Assembly (NCBI GenBank): GCA_021792315.1
Contig: JAJYUX010000052.1
Location: forward strand, 1-11,335
From: an archaeon
GTDB taxonomy: Archaea; Thermoproteota; Nitrososphaeria; Nitrososphaerales; CADDZS01
Reading direction: 5' to 3'
DNA length: 11,335 nt
Part shown: positions 1-6,170 of the stretch, in pieces
How positions within the stretch are numbered: position 1 is the stretch's first letter
How the letters are laid out: the number at the start of each line of letters is the position of its first letter
The notes under the pieces: generated by a model
Seen by the model: only the letters and a program-made list of their open reading frames with translations
What the model was told of the DNA's origin: nothing
Database searches by the model: none
Program-made: the position numbers and the translations under genes

Positions 1-9
1 CGAGGAATT

Positions 10-1383
10 TCAATTTACGAATGCGTACTTGCGGTCGCCTTCTTCATTCGTTCCTGTTTTCCCAGTCGACTCCAACACAAAACGCTGCTTCCTCAGCACA
101 GCATAGCTTTCACTTGGAACTTCTCCTCTATGCATCATTTCATACTCTTCGATCGAGAGTTTCTTCCTCTCCTTAATCCTTGACATCAGGTCTAGCTTCT
201 TGGCTTCCTTCTTACAATCAGGACCAAAAATATTAGCCTGAAGTACTGCATGGCTTCCGCTTCCATATCCTGCCAATATGACAGTTTTATGACCTAAATC
301 CTCCTTGTCGTTTTCCAAGATGCTATTTAGTGAAACGAAGACAGAGGCGGAGTATGAATTGCCAACATAATCTGGAGCTACAAGCCCTGAACCTATTTTC
401 CTGTTGAGATCATCCATGTATTCCTCTGTCTTCATGAATGCTCTTCTGAATTCATTGTATTTCTTACTCATGTAATACTCCACCTCAGTCATACCTTCTC
501 TGTTTGGTTCAGGTCCGATCTTGGAGACAACGCTCGACCATAACTTGGGCAAATCTCTCCATTCATGAATGAGTAAAGACGCATGCGCCATCATCACCAT
601 CTTCTTGTTTGGGTCATGATAAGCACCCCTGTCGACGTAATCGAAGAAAGCACGGCCATTTTCTGGGACGATGAAATTGTTAGACGCGTTCGCCTTTTTG
701 AAATTCAGCCAGGCCTCCTTCATTTCACTCAGATAAGAGGCGACCGATGTGGCTCCATGGACTAGGGCAATCGTGCGGCCTCCGGGTTTCTTAAAGTCCC
801 TTCTCTCGTGTCTCATGGCGCTTCCGAATGCTTTTGGAACTATCTCCAGCAATCGAGGATTCTCACTGATGAGCATCGCAACAGCGGCGGCCCCTTGCGT
901 TGGTTCTTCAACGCTGTTTAGTTGATACTTTGCTACATCACTCGCGATTACTAGTGCGTACTTCCTCGGGTTCCAATTAGCGGCAAACCAGCTAGCGGAG
1001 TCGAGATATCTCTCAACCCCGCTGACACAAGCGAATTTCTGCTCGTATCCCAAGATGTGGGAGAAGCGTCCCTTGCCGTAGATCTGCTCCAGCATGCCGA
1101 CCACGTCGGAAACTGAGGCTCGAGAATTATCGAGACTACTTTCAGTGGGTGTGTCGATCCTGAAAATATCTTCTGGTTCTACCTTATACTTCTCCATCAA
1201 TCTATATGCTGCGGTAGCAGCCATGGAAACTTGGTCCTCGTTAGGGGGAGGAACTGAGAAAGTACGTATTCCTATGCCTTCAACGAAATGTTCGATCTCA
1301 CGCCCGCGAGCAATGGCCAGCTCTGCGTTGTCTACGTAAAGCTCGGGGGTGTGAACGTAGAGGGCATCTATACCTACTTTCAT
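10..1383 (-). CDS. Hydroxymethylglutaryl-CoA synthase (mevalonate pathway)
   Basis: This cytosolic thiolase-fold enzyme condenses acetyl-CoA with acetoacetyl-CoA to HMG-CoA, the step before HMG-CoA reductase in archaeal lipid synthesis. The 457 residues match the eukaryotic/bacterial-like length class more than the ~350-aa enzyme typical of many archaea. Landmarks: an acid motif TESS with E81, the nucleophile in FACVSG (C119), PTQGAAAVAMLI at 161-172 (family PTGGAGAVAML-like), candidate catalytic H267 in MMAHAS, GNSYSASV at 341-348 (family GNMYT-like) and GYGSG at 372-376. The Glu/Cys/His triad is therefore present, but its flanks are divergent: Val follows the Cys where Tyr is usual, and the conserved Lys after the His motif is not seen. 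The ATG fits the family N-terminus (MKVGI). No strong ribosome binding site precedes it. It lies 136 nt downstream of rpoP on the same strand. The family call is firm; the exact substrate is inferred. Confidence 0.88.
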   Translation of the reverse strand: MKVGIDALYVHTPELYVDNAELAIARGREIEHFVEGIGIRTFSVPPPNEDQVSMAATAAYRLMEKYKVEPEDIFRIDTPTESSLDNSRASVSDVVGMLEQIYGKGRFSHILGYEQKFACVSGVERYLDSASWFAANWNPRKYALVIASDVAKYQLNSVEEPTQGAAAVAMLISENPRLLEIVPKAFGSAMRHERRDFKKPGGRTIALVHGATSVASYLSEMKEAWLNFKKANASNNFIVPENGRAFFDYVDRGAYHDPNKKMVMMAHASLLIHEWRDLPKLWSSVVSKIGPEPNREGMTEVEYYMSKKYNEFRRAFMKTEEYMDDLNRKIGSGLVAPDYVGNSYSASVFVSLNSILENDKEDLGHKTVILAGYGSGSHAVLQANIFGPDCKKEAKKLDLMSRIKERKKLSIEEYEMMHRGEVPSESYAVLRKQRFVLESTGKTGTNEEGDRKYAFVN

Positions 1384-1487
1384 TGTAAGTCAGAACAACC
1401 TTCAATTCCTAGGGGGTGAAAGTCCTTCATCTCAAAATTCTAAATTCCTGTTTTGGGAATAAAACAGAGTACTAGTAACTGCATCCG

Positions 1488-1507
1488 GATACGTTGATCA
1501 ACGTATC
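1488..1507. repeat. Perfect 20-bp palindrome, possible operator or hairpin
   Basis: GATACGTTGATCAACGTATC is its own reverse complement over all 20 bases; the flanking bases (G and A) break the symmetry. It lies 12 nt beyond the rpoP stop and about 105 nt upstream of the HMG-CoA synthase ATG. It could bind a dimeric regulator, or form a short hairpin in the rpoP 3' end. No T-run follows on the minus strand, so a terminator is less likely. Function is inference only. Confidence 0.6.
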
Positions 1508-1519
1508 AAAATGAGGAAA

Positions 1520-1708
1520 CTAAATTGCCTTCACCTGTTTGACGACAGGCGGCCTAGCCTTCTTGAGTACTCTGTAACCGCAGATGCATTTTATTTCGGG
1601 TAACTGGGCAAGTTCGTCGGCGTTGACCTTCGTTCCACATCTCACGCATTCATAGACTACTCCTCCGAAAACCTTGGCCTGAGAGTCCAAACCAGAGTCA
1701 GTGCTCAT
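1520..1708 (-). CDS. rpoP: DNA-directed RNA polymerase subunit P (Rpb12/RpoP)
   Basis: This small zinc-binding subunit of archaeal RNA polymerase is the counterpart of eukaryotic Rpb12. The 62-aa product has C21-x2-C24 (YECVRCG), an ELAQLPEIKC stretch, GYRVLKKARPPVVK, and the VKAI carboxyl end that is diagnostic of archaeal RpoP. The N-terminal 18 or so residues extend beyond the usual ~45-50-aa protein. The second zinc half-site reads C41-I-C43 (CxC) instead of the usual CxxC; I rechecked the codons TGC ATC TGC. The ATG start is supported by a GAGG ribosome binding site at 1718-1721, 9 nt upstream. A TATA-like AAATAAAG lies at about 1743-1750. It is divergent from the nicotinate phosphoribosyltransferase gene. 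Confidence 0.93.
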   Translation of the reverse strand: MSTDSGLDSQAKVFGGVVYECVRCGTKVNADELAQLPEIKCICGYRVLKKARPPVVKQVKAI

Positions 1709-1842
1709 ACTAAAAGTCCTCTGGAATCATGGGTTTAAGACCCTTTATTTCCTTTCCCGTATGGTGTTCCTGCGAACAGGTATCTGCTTAAATTGAGATT
1801 CTCAAAGCTAATAGAATCTGTTTCTATCCGAGGCAACTAGCT
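1709..1842. promoter_or_regulatory. Divergent promoter region, rpoP / nicotinate PRT
   Basis: This 134-nt gap carries signals in both directions. For rpoP (minus) there is a GAGG ribosome binding site at 1718-1721 and an AT-rich box near 1743-1750. For the plus-strand gene there is GCTTAAAT at about 1786-1793, roughly 50 nt before its TTG, and a GAGG at 1830-1833. A small dyad, GGGTTTAAGACCC at 1731-1743, surrounds a TTTAA core on the rpoP side. The boxes are judged by eye only. Confidence 0.45.
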
Positions 1843-3072
1843 TTGAAAAATAGATCGCGCGACTTGGATGACCGGCTGTTTTGGATACCGACTGAGCGTG
1901 AGATCAAAGACGCAACAACCACGGATGTGTATTTCAGCTATGGTACACAATCGTTGGGGTACGCAGACAAGAACCCAACCGTCGCTATGGAGGTGTACAC
2001 TCGTACTAACCCGTTTGCCTCAAATTGGGCGGCGGTATGCGGAATCTACGACGTAGCAAAATTACTGGAAGGACTGCCGATCGATGTCGACTCAATGGAA
2101 GATGGTGAGGTGTTCCTCACTGACACAAAGGCAATTTACGAGCCGGTGCTCCGGATAACAGGTCGCTATTGCGATTTCGCAAAGTTCGAGAATCCAATTC
2201 TTGGTTTCCTGTGTCAATCGAGTGGCATCTGCACAAAGTCTGCCAGAATGGTTCTTGCGGCAAAAGGTAAGACTATGATGTCCTTTGGGACTAGAAGAGC
2301 ACATCCATCTCTGGCTGCCATGATTGAAAGAAGCTCATTCATCGGGGGTGTCGATAGTGTCTCGAACGTATTGGGAGCGAAATTACTACGAAAGGAACCC
2401 AGTGGGACAATGCCGCATGCTTACATTTTGTGTGTGGGTGATGAAGTCGAAGCTTGGAAGATATTCAATAATGCTCTTCCGAAAAATGTTCCAAGAATTG
2501 CTCTTGTGGACACACTAAGTGATGAGAAGATTGCTGCTGTGAAAGCGCTAGAATCTCTTGGAAGTGACCTATATGGTGTAAGACTCGACACTCCATCATC
2601 TAGGCGCGGTGATCTGAAAAAGATAGTTCAGGAGGTTCGGTGGGAGCTGAACATACGCGGAGGCACGAAAGTGAAGATATTCGTATCGGGCGGCCTGAAC
2701 GAGGAAGAAGTGAAAGTGCTCGCGGAATGGGTTGATGGATTCGGAGTCGGGACTTCAATTTCAACTGCGTCAGTAATAGATTTTGGGGGGAAAATTGTCG
2801 CAATTCGGGACGACAAAGGAAACTACATTCCGATGGCCAAACGCGGTGACTTGGCGGGCGTAAAAAATGTCTATAGAGACATCAAGAAGCTAAAGGACAT
2901 TGTGACTCTGGATGAAGAACCTCCAAGCAACAAATACAAATCTCTCTTAAAGCCGCTGATAAGGCAAGGCAAAATTGTGAGGGATCTTAGGACGCCGGAC
3001 GAATTAAGGAAACACACAATGGAAACTGCGGAAATAATGGCGCAAGGGAACCCTAACCTGTCGTGGAAATAG
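1843..3072 (+). CDS. Nicotinate phosphoribosyltransferase (NAD salvage)
   Basis: This cytosolic enzyme joins nicotinate and PRPP to give nicotinate mononucleotide in the Preiss-Handler route to NAD. The 409-aa product has the type II PRTase-barrel landmarks of archaeal members: NPILGFLCQ at 117-125, FGTRRAHP at 148-155 (substrate-binding Arg-rich loop), GTMPHA at 188-193, RLDTPSSRRGD at 247-257, VSGGLNEE at 281-288 and FGVGT at 300-304 (phosphate binding). The start is TTG at 1843: no in-frame ATG occurs until well inside the conserved domain, and GAGG (1830-1833) sits 9 nt upstream. As I recall, the Thermoplasma acidophilum homologue ends in a four-Cys zinc-knuckle-like motif. The last 200 residues here hold no Cys, so that motif is absent. 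It stands alone, divergent from rpoP. Confidence 0.92.
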   Translation: MKNRSRDLDDRLFWIPTEREIKDATTTDVYFSYGTQSLGYADKNPTVAMEVYTRTNPFASNWAAVCGIYDVAKLLEGLPIDVDSMEDGEVFLTDTKAIYEPVLRITGRYCDFAKFENPILGFLCQSSGICTKSARMVLAAKGKTMMSFGTRRAHPSLAAMIERSSFIGGVDSVSNVLGAKLLRKEPSGTMPHAYILCVGDEVEAWKIFNNALPKNVPRIALVDTLSDEKIAAVKALESLGSDLYGVRLDTPSSRRGDLKKIVQEVRWELNIRGGTKVKIFVSGGLNEEEVKVLAEWVDGFGVGTSISTASVIDFGGKIVAIRDDKGNYIPMAKRGDLAGVKNVYRDIKKLKDIVTLDEEPPSNKYKSLLKPLIRQGKIVRDLRTPDELRKHTMETAEIMAQGNPNLSWK

Positions 3073-3221
3073 AGGACACCCCATCCAACAATTAGGGCGA
3101 GTTTCGCCGATGTTAGTCCCTCGGAATTTCTTGAAGACAGATGCGCAAAGTTTAACCGATGCTTTTTCTTAGGTTTACTTGAAATAAATTGTTCCTTGGC
3201 TTAGAGGGACTTATCAATTCA
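3073..3221 (+). other. Intergenic region with weak promoter and hairpin signals
   Basis: No gene is seen here. A 5-bp stem GGCGA-GTT-TCGCC at 3096-3108 could help end the nicotinate PRT transcript but has no T-run directly after it. A T-rich stretch CTTTTTCTT lies at about 3162-3170. AT-rich boxes AGTTTAAC (near 3149), GGTTTACTT (near 3172) and GAAATAAATT (3181-3190) are possible TATA elements for the small membrane protein gene downstream; I cannot decide between them. Confidence 0.3.
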
Positions 3222-3329
3222 GTGGCACTGCAAACCAACGACGAGTTGGGGGCCATCATAGCCTTGGTCATTGCAATAGGGATCGCCGGTGTGACAATTA
3301 TAATCATTAGCTCAAAGAAGAAACAGTAG
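3222..3329 (+). CDS. Small single-span membrane protein (35 aa), unknown function
   Basis: A GTG-started ORF of 35 codons plus a TAG stop. The product has a short polar N-terminus (MALQTNDELG), one unbroken hydrophobic segment at about residues 11-29 rich in Ile/Ala/Val/Gly, and a basic tail SSKKKQ. This is a single transmembrane helix with the positive tail probably cytoplasmic (positive-inside rule), hence N-out/C-in. A GAGGG (3204-3208) precedes the GTG by 13 nt, a little far, so translation may depend on it or be leaderless. A T5 run follows at 3342-3346. I recognise no family. The coherent amphipathic layout, its own flanking signals and an otherwise empty 334-nt gap favour a real gene. 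Antisense ORF 3152-3412 is hydrophobic only as a mirror of this segment. Confidence 0.6.
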   Translation: MALQTNDELGAIIALVIAIGIAGVTIIIISSKKKQ

Positions 3330-3341
3330 TAAATTCCACGC

Positions 3342-3346
3342 TTTTT
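3342..3346 (+). terminator. Possible T-run terminator after the small membrane gene
   Basis: CTTTTTG occurs 12 nt after the TAG of the 35-aa ORF. Archaeal termination often needs only an oligo-T tract; five Ts is weak, so the call is tentative. Confidence 0.25.
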
Positions 3347-3406
3347 GTAACTAACATACTTCATGAAAACAGTTAATTCCTGAATGTTACTCTTCTTTCC
3401 AGAGAC

Positions 3407-4417
3407 TTGCAAAGGAAATCTCTCCCTGTGGGCAAACTTCCGCTATATTTCCTGAAAAGTATACTGAGTTCCCTGCCTCGTGGAAAAATGGTTGTGTCGC
3501 CAGATGTTGGCATTGATGTCGGTATCTCAAAGGCTAAAGGCAGCTATCTTGTCACATCCTCGGACCCTATAACGGGCACCAATGTTAGAATCGGCTGGCA
3601 CGCGGTAAATGTGAGTGCTAATGATATTGCGACGAGCGGAATAATGCCTGATCTGCTCAATGTCGTCGCACTTTTTCCCGTCAAAACGAAACCCGAGATT
3701 ATCCGAAAAGTGATGTCCGAAATCAACAAGACGGCGAATGGTCTAGACATCACAGTTGCAGGAGGACATACTGAAATCACACAGTTGGTCGACAGGCCGC
3801 TGGTTATTGTAACTGCAATCGGATCAGGAAACAAATTCATGACTGCGGCCGACGCGAAACCATATGACTCGATTTTGATGACAAAGACAGCGGGAATAGA
3901 AGGAACATCTATCTTGGCGAAGATTCCAAAAGTGCGGCGACTGCTCTCAAAAGATCTCGCTAGTCGGGGCTCTTCGATGATCAATCAACTTTCGATCCTC
4001 AAGGAAGCTCGTGCTGCATCCTCGACTGGCAGGATTAGCGCCATGCACGACATTACTGAGGGCGGAGTAATCGGAGCAGTTTATGAGATGAGTGTTGCTT
4101 CTAAATTAGGTTTCGAGCTGTTCGAGAAGGACGTACCGGTGGACGATTCAACAAGCGCAATCTGTTCGAAACTCTCCATCAATCCTTTGAAGTTGATTGG
4201 TTCTGGTTCACTATTGATTGCTTGTCCTAGTAGTTATGGAGATTATGTTTCAAAACAGATTACTCGCTTGGGCATTGCATGTGCCAGAATCGGAAGGTTT
4301 CTCCCATCAAGTAAACGCCGTTTCTTGAGACGGCCAAATGGAGAGTGCAAAATCACTCAGGATGCCATTCAAGATGAGCTCTGGGAAGCTCTACGCAAGT
4401 ATGGAAATCTTTCTTGA
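3407..4417 (+). CDS. AIR synthase-related (PurM/HypE-like) ATP-binding protein
   Basis: A member of the PurM/HypE/ThiL/SelD superfamily, whose enzymes use ATP to activate a carbonyl or phosphorylate a small substrate. Landmarks in the 336-aa product: DPITG at 53-57, VNVSANDIATSG at 67-78, VAGGHTE at 117-123, MHDITEGGV at 213-221 and GSGSLLIA at 266-273, in the order expected for the N-terminal dimer domain and C-terminal domain. It is closest by eye to the archaeal HypE-like branch, but it ends in ELWEALRKYGNLS and lacks the C-terminal Cys that receives the carbamoyl group in true HypE, and no hyp genes are nearby. The reaction is unknown. The TTG at 3407 gives the longest frame; GTG at 3428, preceded by AAAGGA (3411-3416) and giving an N-terminus GKLPLYFLK that fits the family, is as plausible. 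The 3' end overlaps convergent pyrG by 27 nt. Confidence 0.85.
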   Translation: MQRKSLPVGKLPLYFLKSILSSLPRGKMVVSPDVGIDVGISKAKGSYLVTSSDPITGTNVRIGWHAVNVSANDIATSGIMPDLLNVVALFPVKTKPEIIRKVMSEINKTANGLDITVAGGHTEITQLVDRPLVIVTAIGSGNKFMTAADAKPYDSILMTKTAGIEGTSILAKIPKVRRLLSKDLASRGSSMINQLSILKEARAASSTGRISAMHDITEGGVIGAVYEMSVASKLGFELFEKDVPVDDSTSAICSKLSINPLKLIGSGSLLIACPSSYGDYVSKQITRLGIACARIGRFLPSSKRRFLRRPNGECKITQDAIQDELWEALRKYGNLS

Positions 4418-6052
4418 CGCTGCTGCCTTTATGAAATTGAAATAGCTCGGCTCTGGCTTTCCAGGTCTACTGATGTATTCTGGGTGATACTGAGTCGCAA
4501 AGTAGAATGGGTGATCTCGAATTTCAAGTATCTCCGTGCGTTTACCGTTATCGCTGAAACCGGAGAAGTGCATGCCCGCTTTCTCGAACGCGTTCAGATA
4601 GCTCTGATCCAGCTCGTACCTGTGCCTGTGGCGTTCTCTAATTAGCTGCTTCTGATATATTCTGGACGCGAGTGTGCCATCGACAATACTTATGTCGTGC
4701 CCACCTAGTCGCATTGAGCCGCCTAGGTGCGTAACAGCTTTCTGTTCGGGAAGCAAATCTATTACTGGATGGTTCGTTGACGGGTTGAGTTCGGTCGAAT
4801 TTGCGTCTACCAATCCCAACACATGTCTTGCAAATGAAACAATTGCCAGTTGGAAACCAAAGCATAATCCCAGATAGGGCACAGCATTCTCTCTGGCATA
4901 ATTCGCCGCTAATATCTTCCCCTCACTACCGCGCCTTCCGAATCCCTGAGGAATCAGGATACCGTGATAGTCTTCAAGTTTCTTCAGAGAATCCGGATTG
5001 GATTCAAATTCTTGAGAATCAACATCGTCAATAATGACTCTTAATCCCTGTTGTACTGCTGCATGCATCAGTGCCTCGTTTACCGAAGCATAACTGTCAG
5101 AAAGTGTCACATACTTCCCAACCATAGCAATCTTAACAGCATCCTTTGTAGTGATGAACTGATCAGCAACTCTCTGCCAGTTTTCAAAATTAGGAATCTT
5201 GGCTTTCAATTGAAGTTTTTCGCAAATAGTTTCTACAATTCCTTCTGAACGCAAAATCTCGGGAACTTGGTAGATTGACTTCGCGTCAGGATTGGAAATC
5301 ACGCTCTTCAGCTCAACTGATGTGAATAGAGATATTTTTTCCCTCGTCTCTCTGGTCAAAGGGTCTTTGGATCTAACTACGATCAAATCGGGCTGGATTC
5401 CGATTCGTCTCAGCTCCTGCACGCTGTGCTGCGTAGGTTTTGTCTTCTGCTCACCTACTGTATCAAGAGAGGGAGCGAGTGTAACGTGGACGAAGAGACA
5501 GTTTGAAGCACCCTCCTCCAGTCTCATTTGCCTAAATGCTTCTAGGAACGGTAGACTCTCTATATCGCCAACAGTACCTCCGCACTCAATCACTAAAATG
5601 TTGGTGTCAGGCTGATTGGCAAGGACCCTAATCTTCACTTTTATGGCATCAGTTATGTGAGGTATTATCTGAACACATTTGCCAAGGAACCTACCTTCTC
5701 TTTCTTCCTGTATAACTTGTTGATAGACTGCCCCTGTGGTAAGATTGTTCTGACGGGTGAGATTTCTGTCTAGAAATCTCTCATAGTTCCCTATATCCAT
5801 GTCAGTTTCGCCGCCGTCGTCAGTAACAAATACTTCGCCATGAGCTACTGGATTCATGGTCCCGGCATCAACGTTCAGATATGGATCTATCTTGAGGCAG
5901 TTCACTGAAAAACCGTACAGCTGAAGGAGTTTCGATATCGATGCGGAAGTAATTCCTTTACCCAGGCCAGACATTACTCCTCCAGTAATGAAAATGAATT
6001 TTCGTGAAGAACTAGGATTAGAGTCAGTCAGTGAGTCAGAATGCGAGGGCAT
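4391..6052 (-). CDS. pyrG: CTP synthase
   Basis: This enzyme makes CTP from UTP, ATP and glutamine, the last step of pyrimidine nucleotide synthesis. The 553-aa product has the usual two parts. The synthetase domain (about 17-285) has GGVMSGLGKG at 24-33 (ATP loop), KIDPYLNVDAGTM at 54-66, DDGGETDMDIGNYERF at 78-93 and ECGGTVGDIES at 156-166. The class I glutamine amidotransferase domain (about 305-545) has the nucleophile C397 in GLCFGFQ and the H523/E525 pair in QYHPEY. Two sites differ from the common pattern: PQGFGRRG at 368-375 where PGGFG is usual, and CFGFQ where CLGMQ is usual. The ATG at 6052 sits 24-25 nt from a TATA box centre, so the mRNA is probably leaderless. Its 3' end overlaps the AIR synthase-like gene. 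Confidence 0.97.
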   Translation of the reverse strand: MPSHSDSLTDSNPSSSRKFIFITGGVMSGLGKGITSASISKLLQLYGFSVNCLKIDPYLNVDAGTMNPVAHGEVFVTDDGGETDMDIGNYERFLDRNLTRQNNLTTGAVYQQVIQEEREGRFLGKCVQIIPHITDAIKVKIRVLANQPDTNILVIECGGTVGDIESLPFLEAFRQMRLEEGASNCLFVHVTLAPSLDTVGEQKTKPTQHSVQELRRIGIQPDLIVVRSKDPLTRETREKISLFTSVELKSVISNPDAKSIYQVPEILRSEGIVETICEKLQLKAKIPNFENWQRVADQFITTKDAVKIAMVGKYVTLSDSYASVNEALMHAAVQQGLRVIIDDVDSQEFESNPDSLKKLEDYHGILIPQGFGRRGSEGKILAANYARENAVPYLGLCFGFQLAIVSFARHVLGLVDANSTELNPSTNHPVIDLLPEQKAVTHLGGSMRLGGHDISIVDGTLASRIYQKQLIRERHRHRYELDQSYLNAFEKAGMHFSGFSDNGKRTEILEIRDHPFYFATQYHPEYISRPGKPEPSYFNFIKAAASRKISILA

Positions 6053-6072
6053 AACGGATACTGTTCCTCACG

Positions 6073-6080
6073 TTTTATAT
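6073..6080 (-). promoter_or_regulatory. TATA box of pyrG (leaderless promoter)
   Basis: On the minus strand the sequence reads ATATAAAA, centred 24-25 nt upstream of the first base of the pyrG ATG. With archaeal initiation typically about 25 nt past the TATA centre, transcription would begin at or next to the start codon. A GTGAGG lies at about 6067-6072, too far from the ATG and probably outside the mRNA. Confidence 0.6.
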
Positions 6081-6141
6081 CAATTTCCATTCGTTGCTTT
6101 TCTGCGAAAATTCAAGTCACGAGAACCTAAAAGCCTGTAAT

Positions 6142-6160
6142 TTGACATGAAAGATGTCAA
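6142..6160. repeat. Inverted repeat downstream of the phoU-like gene
   Basis: TTGACAT-GAAAG-ATGTCAA is a 7-bp perfect stem with a 5-nt spacer, extendable by one T-G pair. It begins 10 nt past the stop of the AbrB-PhoU gene and is about 90 nt upstream of the pyrG ATG. It could end the regulator's transcript as a hairpin, or be an operator behind the pyrG promoter. There is no clear T-run beside it on the minus strand. Confidence 0.4.
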
Positions 6161-6170
6161 GTCTACTAGT

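Noticed and set aside
1731..1743. GGGTTTAAGACCC dyad as an operator
   Set aside because: The arms are only 4 bp and the core is a TATA-like box, so chance or promoter composition explains it; noted only within the promoter region.
3152..3412. Minus-strand ORF of 86 codons with a hydrophobic stretch
   Set aside because: Its hydrophobic part is the antisense image of the 35-aa plus-strand membrane segment. It has no ribosome binding site that I can see and no recognisable domain, and it spans the likely promoter of the downstream gene.
3544..3984. Minus-strand ORF of 146 codons
   Set aside because: It lies wholly inside the AIR-synthase-like gene, whose frame carries clear family motifs; the antisense product resembles nothing.
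5292..5615. Plus-strand ORF of 107 codons
   Set aside because: It is antisense within pyrG, with no independent support.
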